A DNA stretch of 42,774 bases from an uncultured Collinsella sp. (GCA_900540905.1 UQHR01000019.1:1-42774), one strand, 5' to 3'; positions 29,060 through 38,401 are shown, numbered from the stretch's first letter. Notes: generated by a model not told the origin, from the letters alone. Translations and numbers: made by a program.

Positions 29060-31303
29060 ATGGCTGATTCCAGCAAAAAGATGCAGATCGTGTTTGCCTC
29101 GGCCGAGTGCGCACCGTTTGTGAAGACCGGTGGCCTGGGCGACGTGGCGGGCTCGCTGCCTGCGGCGCTTGTGCGCGCCGGCGCCGAAGTAATCGTGATG
29201 GTGCCCAAGTACGCCACCATCAAGGACGAGTACAAGTCGCAGATGGAGCACTTCTCCGACTTTTACGTGAGCCTGGGCTGGCGCAATGAGTACTGCGGAC
29301 TCGAGAAGCTCGAGCACGACGGCGTCACCTATATGTTCATCGACAACGAGCGCTACTTTGCGCGCGACTATCCGTACGGCTTCTTTGACGACGGCGAGCG
29401 CTTCGCGTTTTTCTCCAAGGCTATCACCGAGAGCCTGCAGCACCTGCCCGCCGGCTTTGAGTGCGACATCCTGCACTGCAACGACTGGCAGACGGCGCTG
29501 GCGCCCGTGTTTTTGCGCGAGTTCTACCAGGGCCTGCCGCTGTATGACCGCGTCAAGACCGTGTTCTCGATCCACAACGTGGCGTTCCAGGGCCAGTTTA
29601 GCGACACCGTGATGGAGGACATCCTTGGTGTGGCGCACATTCCGGCGGCCGCCTCGCAGCTGCGTTGCGACGCCTGCAGCATCAACTACATGCTGGGCGC
29701 CCTGCGCTATGCCGACGCCATCACCACGGTGAGCCCCACCTATGCCAACGAGATCCAGACGCCCGAGTTTGGCGAGGGCCTGGACGGCGTACTGCGCGAG
29801 CGTTCCTACGCGCTGCAGGGCATTTTGAACGGCATTGACGTTGCGGGCTTTGACCCGGCAACAGACAAGCGAATTGCCGCCAACTACACCGTGGAGGACC
29901 GTTCCGGCAAGGCCGTGTGCAAGGCCAAGCTGCAGGAGGAACTGGGCCTCGAGGTTCGCGACGACCGTCCGCTCATGGTGATGGTCACGCGCCTGACGCG
30001 CCAGAAGGGCATGGATCTGGTCATGTACGCGCTCGACCGCATCCTGTCCGGCGGCGTGCAGGTGGCGGTGCTGGGCACCGGCGACCGCGACTACGAGGAC
30101 GGCCTGCGCTACTTCCAGGACAAGTACCCCGGCACCATGGCCGCACGCATCGAGTTCGATCCGGCGCTGTCGCAGCGCATGTATGCCGCCGCCGACATGT
30201 TCCTGATGCCTTCGAAGTTTGAGCCCTGCGGCCTGTCGCAGATCATCGCCATGCGCTACGGCACGCTGCCGATTGTTCGCGAGACCGGTGGCCTGAAGGA
30301 CACCGTGCAGCCGTACAACGAGTTTACCGGCGAGGGCACGGGCTTCTCGTTTAGCAACTTTAACGGCGACGAGATGGGCGATGCGGTATTCCGCGCGGCG
30401 CGTCTGTTCTGGGATAACCGCGACGCCTGGAACCAGCTGGTCACGCAGGCCATGAGCCAGGACTTTAGCTGGACGCGCTCGGCCGATAAATATCTGGACC
30501 TGTACTTCTTTATGCACCCGGAGATTGAGCGCCCGGCGGCGGTTGTCGACGAGCCTGAGGCTGCACCTGATCCGGTGGCCGCAGAGGAGCCCAAGGCCGA
30601 GGAGAAGCCGGTTGAAGCTGAGACCGTTAAGACCGATCCTAAGGTGAAGGTCGAGGCTACTCCCGAGCCTGAGCCTGAGGTGAAGCCTGCTGCGAAGCCT
30701 GCGGCAAAGAAGACCACGACTCGTAAGACGACGGCTAAGAAGGCCACTGCGAGCAAGACCACCGCTGCCAAGACAACGACCACGCGCAAGCGCACAACCG
30801 CAGCTGCCAAGAAGGCCGCCGAGGCCGAGGCCGTTTCCGAGGTAAAGGCCGAGGCCGCCGTCAAGGCACCGGCCAAGACCACTGCCAAGAAGACGGCTGC
30901 GACCGCCAAGAAGACCACGGCAAAGAAGTCAACGACCACGAAGGCCGCCACGACCAAGGCAGCCGCAAAGCCGGCCGCCAAAGTCGAGGAGACGCCCGCC
31001 GAGACCAAGGCCGAGGCATCCGTCGAAGCCAAGCCGGCCGCCAAGACCACCACGCGCAAGCGTGCCACGACGACGGCCAAGAAGACCACGACCAAAGCTG
31101 CTGCCCCCAAGGCAGAGGCCAAGGCCGAGGTAAAGGCCAAGCCGGCGCCGAAGGCCGCTAAGGTCAAGGCCGCACCGAAGGCTACGGCCAAGCCCGAGCC
31201 CGCCAAGGAGACTCCGGTCTCCCCCGCCGCTCCGGCAGAGAAAAAGGCCCCGTCCAAGAAGACGTCCGTCCGCAAGGCCACGGCCACCCGCAAGCGCCGC
31301 TAG
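29060..31303 (+). CDS. glgA: Glycogen synthase (ADP-glucose) with about 240-residue Lys/Ala-rich C-terminal extension
   Basis: 747 residues from the ATG at 29060 (AGGGAGA seven bases upstream). Residues 1 to about 490 are a complete GT5 enzyme: F-A-S-A-E-C-A-P-F-V-K-T-G-G-L-G-D-V (ADP-glucose loop), H-C-N-D-W-Q-T, T-R-L-T-R-Q-K-G-M-D-L and P-S-K-F-E-P-C-G-L-S-Q. The remaining third is an acidic-then-basic low-complexity tail: first V-D-E-P-E-A-A-P-D and repeated P-E-P-E, then many A-K-K-T-T, T-T-R-K-R and A-A-K units. Ordinary glycogen synthases stop near 480 residues. The tail is in frame, follows local codon habits and ends in K-R-R, so it looks real. A terminator follows. Confidence 0.94.
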   Translation: MADSSKKMQIVFASAECAPFVKTGGLGDVAGSLPAALVRAGAEVIVMVPKYATIKDEYKSQMEHFSDFYVSLGWRNEYCGLEKLEHDGVTYMFIDNERYFARDYPYGFFDDGERFAFFSKAITESLQHLPAGFECDILHCNDWQTALAPVFLREFYQGLPLYDRVKTVFSIHNVAFQGQFSDTVMEDILGVAHIPAAASQLRCDACSINYMLGALRYADAITTVSPTYANEIQTPEFGEGLDGVLRERSYALQGILNGIDVAGFDPATDKRIAANYTVEDRSGKAVCKAKLQEELGLEVRDDRPLMVMVTRLTRQKGMDLVMYALDRILSGGVQVAVLGTGDRDYEDGLRYFQDKYPGTMAARIEFDPALSQRMYAAADMFLMPSKFEPCGLSQIIAMRYGTLPIVRETGGLKDTVQPYNEFTGEGTGFSFSNFNGDEMGDAVFRAARLFWDNRDAWNQLVTQAMSQDFSWTRSADKYLDLYFFMHPEIERPAAVVDEPEAAPDPVAAEEPKAEEKPVEAETVKTDPKVKVEATPEPEPEVKPAAKPAAKKTTTRKTTAKKATASKTTAAKTTTTRKRTTAAAKKAAEAEAVSEVKAEAAVKAPAKTTAKKTAATAKKTTAKKSTTTKAATTKAAAKPAAKVEETPAETKAEASVEAKPAAKTTTRKRATTTAKKTTTKAAAPKAEAKAEVKAKPAPKAAKVKAAPKATAKPEPAKETPVSPAAPAEKKAPSKKTSVRKATATRKRR
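30530..31300 (+). other. Low-complexity Lys/Ala/Thr-rich tail of GlgA
   Basis: An acidic Pro/Glu linker changes into a basic tail built from short A-K-K-T-T-like units. DNA in this stretch is repetitive (aag-acc-acg patterns), so length changes by slippage are likely between strains. Confidence 0.8.
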
Positions 31304-31339
31304 CCCAAAGACGATCCAAAACCTAATCAAACCCCATGC

Positions 31340-31372
31340 AAGGGGCGCTCCAACCGGGCGCCCCTTCTCTGT
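31340..31372 (+). terminator. Terminator after glgA
   Basis: A 9-bp GC-rich stem (31340-31348 with 31358-31366) is followed by TTCTCT. Confidence 0.75.
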
Positions 31373-31448
31373 AGGTAGTTGGTAAAACGATTTTCTAGGA
31401 CAACCGTTCGCCGATGGTAAACGGATGTTGTTTATACAGCCTGTGTAC

Positions 31449-31456
31449 AACAGATA
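31449..31456 (+). promoter_or_regulatory. Possible -10 element for the GH13-GH77 gene
   Basis: gatatact-type sequence about 65 bases before the start, in an AT-rich stretch after the glgA terminator; no strong -35 at the right spacing. Confidence 0.3.
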
Positions 31457-31521
31457 TACTTACATCCTGTGCGTAAAGCCCATGGCCAGCAGGCCGTGAT
31501 TCTATTGAACTGGACCGTACT

Positions 31522-34500
31522 ATGAGATTGATACACAACAGCCGTCTGCCGCAGTTTCGCACTCCGTTTGGCGCTGTGACCACAGGAACAACCCTTTCGC
31601 TCTCCGTGATTCTGGAGGACGCCGATCCCGCGCAGGCAACGCTTACGCTGCGCACCTGGGTCGATGAGATCGGTGAATCTCGATATCCCATGACGCACGA
31701 GGGCGACGGCATATTTACCGCAGAGCTTGAGTGCACCGAGCCCTGTCTTATTTGGTACAGCTTTATCTGCAATATTGAGGGCCAGCCCGAGGTTCGTCTG
31801 GGCGCACCACAGAGCCGCACCGGCGGCGAAGGCGTAACCTACGACTACGCTGAGGTGCCGTCATTCCAGGTCACCGTCTACAAACACCGTGAGAACCGTC
31901 CCACCTGGTACGAGCGCGGTATGGTCTACCAGATCTTCCCCGATCGCTATGCCCGCGACGAGCACTGGCGCGAGCGCACGCTGGCCGAGGTCGAAAAACC
32001 GCGTAAGGGCATTCAGCGCCGCATGGTCGAGGACTGGAACGAGCCGCCTGTGTACGAGCGCGCCGAAGACGGATCCATCAAGACCTGGGACTTTTACGGC
32101 GGCTCGCTCAAGGGCATCCAGAATGACCTGCCCCGCATCGCCGAGCTGGGCTTTACGGCCATCTACCTCAACCCCATTTTTGAAGCCGCGAGTAACCACC
32201 GCTACGACACCGCCGATTACACCAAGATCGATCCGATTCTGGGCACCGAGCAGGACTTTACCGAGCTGTGCGAGGCGGCCGAGAAGCTAGGCATTTCCAT
32301 CATTCTGGACGGTGTGTTCAACCACACGGGCGACGATTCGATCTACTTCAACCGCTACGGCAACTACCCCGGCGTGGGCGCGTGGCAGAGCGAGGATTCG
32401 CCGTGGCGTGATGCGTTTTATTTCCACGAGGACGGCTCGTACGACTGCTGGTGGGGCGTGGGCAATATGCCCGCCATCAATGAGAGCTCCGAACTGGTAC
32501 GCGAGCGGCTCCTGGGCAAGGATGGCGTGATCCGAAAATGGCTACGTGCCGGCGCTCATGGCTGGCGCCTAGACGTGGCCGACGAGCTTTCGGACGATTT
32601 CCTGACCGAGATCAAGAAGGCCGTGCTCGCCGAGAAGCCCGACGCGCTGCTGCTCGGCGAGGTATGGGAAGACGCCTCCAACAAGATCAGCTACGGCCAT
32701 CTGCGTCGCTATCTGCAAGGCTCCGAGCTCGACTCGGCCATGGATTACCCCTTCCGCGACATGGTCATCGGCTTTTTGATGGGCTACAAAAACGCCTACC
32801 AGGCAGCCGAGGATATCGAGACCCTACGCGAGAACTATCCGCGTGAGGCCCTGTCTTGCGCGCTTAATCTGCTTTCGAGCCACGACCGACCGCGCATTAT
32901 CTCGGTGCTCGGCGGCGGCCCCGACGAGTCGCAGCTGCCCGAGTGCGAGCGCAGCAAATGGCGTCTGGACGAGAACGCGATGGGCCTGGCCAAGAGCCGT
33001 TTTTGGCTCGCGACGCTCATGCAGATGACGTTCCCGGGCGTGCCCTCGATCTATTATGGCGATGAGTACGGCCTGGAGGGCCTCACCGATCCGGGCAACC
33101 GCCGCACCATGCCGACCAAGGAAAACCTACACGACTTCGATACGTTTGCGATCGTCAAGAATGCCTCGGCCGTGCGCCGCGCGCTGCCGTTTATGATCGA
33201 CGGTGAGATCAAGGCCTTCGCGCTCAATGACGAGGTGCTGGCCTACAACCGTACCGGTAAAGACGGCGAGTCCGCGACCGTCATCATCAACCGCAGCCTG
33301 CGCAATTCGCATCGCGTGACGATCCCGGCGCTCGGCGAATGCGCGAGTGACGTGATCAGCGGTCACGAGTGTGAGATCCATAACGGTACGGTCACGCTCG
33401 ATCTGTATCCGCTGGGCTCGTCGATCATCTATCACCATGCCGAGCAGCGCCTGCAGGAGCCGCTCGATCACGGTGCGGGTGTTGTGTGCCATATCACATC
33501 GGTGCCGACCGACGACGGCAAGCCCGGTACGATCGGTGCGCCCACGCGTCGCTTTATCGACCATCTGGCCGCCATGGGCATGCGCTACTGGCAGGTTCTC
33601 CCCGTCAACCCCACGGACTTCTTCCGCTCCCCATACGCCGGTCCTTCGGCCTTTGCAGGCAATATCGACCTGCTACCCGAGAGCCACGAGGAGCTGGCCG
33701 CCGACTTTGAGACCTGGAAGGCCCGCGGCGGCGAGGATGCCGACCCGCTGTACACAGCGTTTAAACATCGCAATGCCGATTGGCTCGAGAAATACTGCGT
33801 CTATATGGCCGTCAAAAAGTACTTTGAGGGCGAGTCGCGCCACAATTGGCCGGCAGATGTCGCTCGCTACAACGAGCATCTAATCGACGACAAGCGCTTC
33901 CACAACGAGGCCGAGCTTCAGGCGTACATGCAGTACCGCTTTGACCTGGCCTGGTGCGAGCTCATGAACTACGCGCACAAGAAGGGTATCGAGGTTATCG
34001 GCGACATTCCTATGTACGTGTCCGACGATTCGGCAGACGCGTGGAGCGAACCCGAGAACTTCTGGCTGTCCGATACCGGCAAAGCAATCGAGATTTCCGG
34101 CGCGCCGCCCGACAACTTTGCGCCCGAGGGTCAGGTATGGGGCAACCCGACGTTCCGCTGGGACCACATGAAGCAGAACGGCTATAGCTGGTGGATGGAT
34201 CGCCTGCGCCGCGCGTTCTCGCTCTACGACCGCGTGCGTCTGGATCACTTTCTGGGGTTCCACAGCTACTTTAGCATCCCCGCCGGCAAGGCCTGCGCCG
34301 ACGGTCGCTGGCTGGCGGGACCGGGCAAAGACCTGTTCCAGACTGCCTACGACGAGCTGGGTCCGCTCAACTTTATCGCCGAGGACCTGGGCTATTTGAC
34401 GCCCGGTGTTCGCGCCATGGCTTCGACCTGCGGTTTCCCCGGCATGGACGTGCTGGAGTTTAGCGATTACGACGTCCGTTGCGGCGTGCACCCCACGCCA

Positions 34501-34818
34501 GGAAAGATCCTGTACACCTCAACGCACGATACGTCGACGCTGGCCGGCTGGTGTACGCGTTCCTTTGCGGGCGGCGATGAACCGAGCGGTGTTGAGGTGG
34601 CGGCCAAGCTGATGAGCGACGCGCTGGCAAGCGACGCTCCCCTGGTGATGATGCCGCTGCAGGATGTCCTGGGGCTTGGCGACGACGCGCGCATGAACGT
34701 TCCGGGCGTGGCCACGGGCAACTGGACCTGGCAGGCTAACGAGGCGAACATTGCAGCCGCCGAGGGCAAAACCGCACAGCTCCTGCGCAACAACCATAGA
34801 TTCTGGGGCAAAGCGTGA
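31522..34818 (+). CDS. Fused GH13 alpha-glucosidase/neopullulanase-like enzyme and GH77 4-alpha-glucanotransferase
   Basis: 1098 residues. Residues 1 to about 125 form a beta-rich N-domain. A GH13 barrel follows (W-Y-E-R-G-M-V-Y-Q-I-F-P-D-R-Y, D-G-V-F-N-H-T-G) with catalytic Asp351 (W-R-L-D-V-A-D), Glu380 (L-G-E-V-W-E) and Asp455 (S-S-H-D-R-P-R). From about residue 650 a complete MalQ domain begins: F-R-S-P-Y-A-G-P-S-A-F-A-G-N, nucleophile Asp908 (R-L-D-H-F-L-G-F), Glu954 (F-I-A-E-D-L-G) and Asp1003 (S-T-H-D-T-S-T-L-A-G-W). The likely role is cytoplasmic breakdown of maltodextrins and glycogen limit dextrins by cutting and disproportionation. Both sites appear intact. It has its own terminator and probably its own promoter. 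Confidence 0.93.
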   Translation: MRLIHNSRLPQFRTPFGAVTTGTTLSLSVILEDADPAQATLTLRTWVDEIGESRYPMTHEGDGIFTAELECTEPCLIWYSFICNIEGQPEVRLGAPQSRTGGEGVTYDYAEVPSFQVTVYKHRENRPTWYERGMVYQIFPDRYARDEHWRERTLAEVEKPRKGIQRRMVEDWNEPPVYERAEDGSIKTWDFYGGSLKGIQNDLPRIAELGFTAIYLNPIFEAASNHRYDTADYTKIDPILGTEQDFTELCEAAEKLGISIILDGVFNHTGDDSIYFNRYGNYPGVGAWQSEDSPWRDAFYFHEDGSYDCWWGVGNMPAINESSELVRERLLGKDGVIRKWLRAGAHGWRLDVADELSDDFLTEIKKAVLAEKPDALLLGEVWEDASNKISYGHLRRYLQGSELDSAMDYPFRDMVIGFLMGYKNAYQAAEDIETLRENYPREALSCALNLLSSHDRPRIISVLGGGPDESQLPECERSKWRLDENAMGLAKSRFWLATLMQMTFPGVPSIYYGDEYGLEGLTDPGNRRTMPTKENLHDFDTFAIVKNASAVRRALPFMIDGEIKAFALNDEVLAYNRTGKDGESATVIINRSLRNSHRVTIPALGECASDVISGHECEIHNGTVTLDLYPLGSSIIYHHAEQRLQEPLDHGAGVVCHITSVPTDDGKPGTIGAPTRRFIDHLAAMGMRYWQVLPVNPTDFFRSPYAGPSAFAGNIDLLPESHEELAADFETWKARGGEDADPLYTAFKHRNADWLEKYCVYMAVKKYFEGESRHNWPADVARYNEHLIDDKRFHNEAELQAYMQYRFDLAWCELMNYAHKKGIEVIGDIPMYVSDDSADAWSEPENFWLSDTGKAIEISGAPPDNFAPEGQVWGNPTFRWDHMKQNGYSWWMDRLRRAFSLYDRVRLDHFLGFHSYFSIPAGKACADGRWLAGPGKDLFQTAYDELGPLNFIAEDLGYLTPGVRAMASTCGFPGMDVLEFSDYDVRCGVHPTPGKILYTSTHDTSTLAGWCTRSFAGGDEPSGVEVAAKLMSDALASDAPLVMMPLQDVLGLGDDARMNVPGVATGNWTWQANEANIAAAEGKTAQLLRNNHRFWGKA

Positions 34819-34862
34819 TAAAACCCCCGATATAGGGTACAGTTACAGACGTTTGAATTTTT

Positions 34863-34890
34863 GCGGGCAGAGTAATCTGCCCGCTTTGTG
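34863..34890 (+). terminator. Terminator after the GH13-GH77 gene
   Basis: A 9-bp perfect stem (34863-34871 with 34876-34884, loop gtaa) followed by tttgtg. The T run is short. Confidence 0.65.
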
Positions 34891-34906
34891 CTGAAAAGGA
34901 AGTATT

Positions 34907-35143
34907 ATGGCGCGCTACGATTACAAGTGCTCGAGCTGCGGCAACGTGTTTGAGGTTGAGCATCCCATGTCCGAGACTCCCGAGGTCGTGTGCCCCAGCT
35001 GCGGTGCCCCGGCGGCCAAGACGTTCTCGGCCAGCGGCATTAAGTTCGACGGCAGCGGTTTCTACAACACCGACCAGCGCAGTGGCGGCTCCAGCACCAG
35101 CGCCACCAGCGGCTGTTGCGCCAACTGCCCGCATAGCCACTAG
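34907..35143 (+). CDS. FmdB-family zinc ribbon protein
   Basis: 78 residues. M-A-R-Y-D-Y-K-C-S-S-C-G-N-V-F-E-V and V-C-P-S-C-G-A-P-A-A-K are the two Cys pairs of a single zinc ribbon, as in the FmdB/putative regulatory protein family. The end is Ser/Gly-rich with C-C-A-N-C-P-H-S-H, a possible second metal site. Function of the family is not established; the name refers to a formamidase operon gene. AAAAGGAAG is seven bases before the ATG, and terminators lie on both sides, so it is a single-gene unit. Confidence 0.9.
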   Translation: MARYDYKCSSCGNVFEVEHPMSETPEVVCPSCGAPAAKTFSASGIKFDGSGFYNTDQRSGGSSTSATSGCCANCPHSH

Positions 35144-35153
35144 AAACAACGCG

Positions 35154-35190
35154 GCCCCGCGATCAACACCGATCGCGGGGCTAATTCTTT
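35154..35190. terminator. Terminator between convergent fmdB-like gene and rsmB
   Basis: An 11-bp perfect stem (35154-35164 with 35171-35181, loop aacacc) followed on the plus strand by taattcttt and on the minus strand by a weaker T-rich stretch, so it may serve both genes. Confidence 0.85.
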
Positions 35191-35219
35191 GCGCTAAGGG
35201 TAGCTAATTTGGGCCCGTA

Positions 35220-36620
35220 TTACTTGTGGACTAGCCTGGCGCAGAAGTGGCCGTCGTAGGAGTCGGCGTTTACTGGCACGCTTTGGAAGAGGCCTCGATC
35301 GTTCTGGCGTACGGATACGAGCTTCTTGGCCTGATCGAACTCGGGGAGTTGCAGAATCTGTGCCTCGGTAAGCGGCGCCACGCTAAAGCCGGCACCCTCG
35401 GGAGAAGCAAGGAACGCGTCCACCACCTGTGTGTTCTCCTCGTCGAAGACCGAGCACGTCGCATAGATGAGCTCGCCGCCGGCAGCCACGCGCGCGGCAG
35501 CTTCCTTGAGCATCGTCAGTTGCAGTTTGGGCAGCTCAACCGTCACGTCCTTTTCGGTCAGTCGCCAAGGGATCTCGGGATGACGGCGCATGGTGCCGGT
35601 GCCCGAGCACGGCGCATCGATAAAGACCGTGTCGAACTTAACCGGCTCGCCAAGCATGGCATCAAACGATGTGAGCACCTCATCAAGCTCGCAGGCATCA
35701 CCCGAAACCGTACGAATGCCCTGAATACCGGCCTTATGCAGGCGAGCGAGATTCAGATCACACTTGCGATCATGCAGATCGAGCGCCGTATGCTGACGCT
35801 CATAGCCCGCACGCTTGGCCTGGCAGATCATCACATAGGTCTTGGTGCCGCGACCGGCACCAATCTCAAGGCAGCTTCCAGGGCGCGTGGCAGCCGTGGC
35901 GATGAGCTGGGCGTTAAGATCCGAGGCCACGGCAGCAGCGCGTTCAAATACGCCAGACGCAACCGTAACCTGAGCATCGACAGGCGCATGACAACCCGGG
36001 AACACTGGTGCCACAAGCTGGGAGATAAACGGATCGGGCTTGTTCGCAAAGGCGTTCTCATGCAGGGCCAGAGGCGCGGGGGCCAGATTGCCAGCAAAGT
36101 TGAGCGCACCCTCTGGGGTATCGAACGAGGCCATAATACGAGCGCAAAGCCAACGCGGCAGACCCATCAGGCGCGACAGACGAACCAAGCGTCGCTCAGA
36201 CTCATCTACATCGGACGCCGTGGCAAAGTCCTCAACATTGTCCGCTACCTTATGCAGTACAGCATTGGCCAAACCGGCGGCAGACTTAGCACCGCAGCGA
36301 ACCAGCTCAACACCCTGACTTACTGCAACGCGGCCAGGCGTATGCAGATAGAGCATCTCGAAGGCCGAGATACGAAGTGCCATGCGAACACGCGGCGCAA
36401 CCTTTTTAGGCTTATCAAGAAACTGATCAAGCAGTTCGTCCAAAATACCTTGCGTGGCGGCAACACCCAGCGCCAAGCGGGCGGCAAAAGCGGAATCGCG
36501 CTGGTCAATAGCCTTGGCCGATGCGCGAGAGGACAGCACGTCACGCGCATACATGCCGCGGCGATCGGCCTCCATTAGCACATCGAGCGCAAGTTTGCGC
36601 GCGGGAGAAAGCTTGCTCAT
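35220..36620 (-). CDS. rsmB: 16S rRNA (cytosine-967-C5) methyltransferase
   Basis: 466 residues from the ATG at 36620, which overlaps the fmt stop as ATGA. An N-terminal NusB-like helical domain (residues 1 to about 145) is followed by the RNA methyltransferase domain: S-C-L-E-I-G-A-G-R-G-T-K-T for S-adenosylmethionine, D-A-P-C-S-G-T-G-T-M-R-R-H-P-E and Y-A-T-C-S-V-F-D-E-E-N with the two cysteines of the m5C mechanism. Motif I has G-A-G-R-G rather than the common G-A-P-G-G. Pairing with fmt and def is a frequent bacterial arrangement. Confidence 0.93.
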   Translation of the reverse strand: MSKLSPARKLALDVLMEADRRGMYARDVLSSRASAKAIDQRDSAFAARLALGVAATQGILDELLDQFLDKPKKVAPRVRMALRISAFEMLYLHTPGRVAVSQGVELVRCGAKSAAGLANAVLHKVADNVEDFATASDVDESERRLVRLSRLMGLPRWLCARIMASFDTPEGALNFAGNLAPAPLALHENAFANKPDPFISQLVAPVFPGCHAPVDAQVTVASGVFERAAAVASDLNAQLIATAATRPGSCLEIGAGRGTKTYVMICQAKRAGYERQHTALDLHDRKCDLNLARLHKAGIQGIRTVSGDACELDEVLTSFDAMLGEPVKFDTVFIDAPCSGTGTMRRHPEIPWRLTEKDVTVELPKLQLTMLKEAAARVAAGGELIYATCSVFDEENTQVVDAFLASPEGAGFSVAPLTEAQILQLPEFDQAKKLVSVRQNDRGLFQSVPVNADSYDGHFCARLVHK

Positions 36621-37537
36621 GACAAAACACCCCAGATAAGATCGGCGCCTTGCAGCCCAGCAGCCCAAGCAGAAGCGGCCATGGCACGCTTGCCAGCGGG
36701 CTTAACCTCGAGCAGTTCAACCGCACCATCGGAAAGACCAAGGTAAACACGCTTGGCCTTAATGAGAACCTGACCCTCGCCAAGCGACACATCAGCTGGC
36801 GCAGCATCGAGCACGCGAACCGACTTGCCGGCAATCACGCAACGAGCGGGAGCGGTGTCGGACGAGGCAAGCACATGACGCACGCAATCAAGCGCCGCCA
36901 TGTGCGGATCCAGACGCATCTCCTGCTTGGAAATCTTGGCAGCATGCGTGACGAGAGATTCATCCTGCTCGGTCCACACGGCGGTGCCGTCGGCAAGGGA
37001 AGGAAGCGTATCGGCAAGCAGTTTGCCGCCCAGCTCGCCAAGCTCCATAGTCAGTGCCTCAGCATGCTTACCGGCAACCGACGTGGAAGCCTGAGCACAA
37101 TAAGCACCAGTATCCACGCCATGCCCGATGCGCATGATAGAAACGCCAGCAACCTCATCACCAGCAAGAATGGCACGCTGAATAGGAGCAGCCCCCCGCC
37201 AACGAGGCAGCAAGGACGCATGAACATTCACAATGCCGAGCGGCGCCATGTGAAGAACCTCATCGGGCAAAATGCAACCATAAGCAGCCACACAGAAAAT
37301 ATCGGCATCCGCAGCTTGGAGCGCCTCAACAACCTCGGCCGTCATACGATTTGTCTCAACAACCGGCAACCCCAGCTCAAGCGCCTTGGCCTTAACAGGA
37401 GAAGGCTCAAGCTTCTTACCACGCCCACGAACAGCATCAGGACGAGTAATAACAAGCGCGATCTCATTCCCAGCCTCAACAAGCGAAACCAGCGAAGGCA
37501 CAGCAAAATCAGGCGTACCCATAAACACAATACGCAT
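36617..37537 (-). CDS. fmt: Methionyl-tRNA formyltransferase
   Basis: 306 residues. M-R-I-V-F-M-G-T-P-D-F-A-V-P-S at the N-terminus, then V-N-V-H-A-S-L-L-P-R-W-R-G-A-A-P-I-Q, the formyl-donor and catalytic Asn-His region, and a C-terminal OB-like domain. It formylates initiator Met-tRNA. AGGAGA lies upstream of the ATG. It is translationally coupled to rsmB. The gap to def is interrupted by a long palindromic repeat. Confidence 0.96.
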   Translation of the reverse strand: MRIVFMGTPDFAVPSLVSLVEAGNEIALVITRPDAVRGRGKKLEPSPVKAKALELGLPVVETNRMTAEVVEALQAADADIFCVAAYGCILPDEVLHMAPLGIVNVHASLLPRWRGAAPIQRAILAGDEVAGVSIMRIGHGVDTGAYCAQASTSVAGKHAEALTMELGELGGKLLADTLPSLADGTAVWTEQDESLVTHAAKISKQEMRLDPHMAALDCVRHVLASSDTAPARCVIAGKSVRVLDAAPADVSLGEGQVLIKAKRVYLGLSDGAVELLEVKPAGKRAMAASAWAAGLQGADLIWGVLS

Positions 37538-37864
37538 AAAAGTTAGTCTCCTCTCAATAACGAGCCGAGACGGCTACAAAAGAAGCGCTCCAGGACGCGA
37601 ACGCACCCAGCCGCAAGAACAATTCAACAAAGACAAATATACCCAAAAACAAAGAAAGGGCCGCATAAAAGCAGCCCTCCCAACAAAGCCCCTATCAGCG
37701 AAGACGCCCCTCCCTGGCCAACGGCACCCGGGCAAACCGGGCCAGAACAACGCAGTCCCCGGTGCTGAGCGCCCACATATCGTCCCGCGCGCAGTTTCGC
37801 AGCAAAGCGAGAATGTTTGAGCACGGGATGATATGTGGGCGCTCAGCACCGGGAACGGTGGGAC
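37538..37864. other. fmt-def intergenic interval with AT-rich part and palindrome
   Basis: No convincing gene. The left half (37538-37690) is A-rich on the plus strand and probably holds the fmt promoter, though no clear -35/-10 pair was found. The right half is dominated by the inverted repeat at 37758-37853. Confidence 0.5.
37758..37853. repeat. Long palindromic element between def and fmt
   Basis: Arms 37758-37781 and 37830-37853 are 24 bases, perfectly complementary. The stem continues inward by a possible G-U pair and five more pairs (37783-37787 with 37824-37828), leaving a loop of about 36 bases. It starts 12 bases after the def stop. There is no T run, so a plain terminator is unlikely; it looks like a REP/REPIN- or MITE-type intergenic repeat. 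Confidence 0.8.
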
Positions 37865-38401
37865 CTACTCCGTCTCGCCCGGTCGAGCGCCGCGGGCCAG
37901 GGCGTCCTGGTACTCCTTGACGGCCTTGATCCTCTGCATGGGCTTGAGTCGCTCAAACATGGTATTGCCGTGCAGATGATCGATCTCGTGCTGCAGGCAC
38001 ACGCAGAACAGGTCGCCCGAGGCCTCGTAGCGAATCAGGTTGGCATCCAGGTCGTACGCCTCGACGACGACATGGTCGGGACGCTCGATCTCGCAGCTAA
38101 TACCAGGAATGGAAAGGCAGCCCTCGCTAAACGGCACCAGATGGTCGCTCTGCTCCACGATCACGGGATTAATGAGCACGTACGGATCGTAGTCGCTCTT
38201 GTCGCTGTAGTCGCAGTCGATGGTGACCAGCTGAATGAGCTCGCCGATCTGCGGGGCAGCCAGGCCGCAGCCGCCGTTCTCGAACATCATCTTCTTCATC
38301 TTCTCGGCAAGTGCCTCGATCGCCGGGGTGATCTCCTCGATGACGGCGCACTCCTGGCGCAGACGAGGGTCAGGCGACAGTACGATTCCGTTGGCTTCCA
38401 T
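37865..38401 (-). CDS. def: Peptide deformylase
   Basis: 178 residues from the ATG at 38401, six bases after AAAGG; an ATG at 38407 directly touches that site. All three metal-site motifs are present: G-C-G-L-A-A-P-Q at 44-51, E-G-C-L-S at 93-97 and H-E-I-D-H at 138-142. It removes the formyl group from new proteins and so complements fmt. priA ends 18 bases upstream. Confidence 0.96.
   Translation of the reverse strand: MEANGIVLSPDPRLRQECAVIEEITPAIEALAEKMKKMMFENGGCGLAAPQIGELIQLVTIDCDYSDKSDYDPYVLINPVIVEQSDHLVPFSEGCLSIPGISCEIERPDHVVVEAYDLDANLIRYEASGDLFCVCLQHEIDHLHGNTMFERLKPMQRIKAVKEYQDALARGARPGETE

Noticed and set aside
37758..37853. Intrinsic terminator for def
   Set aside because: The stem is far longer than usual, has a large loop, and no T run follows on the minus strand.
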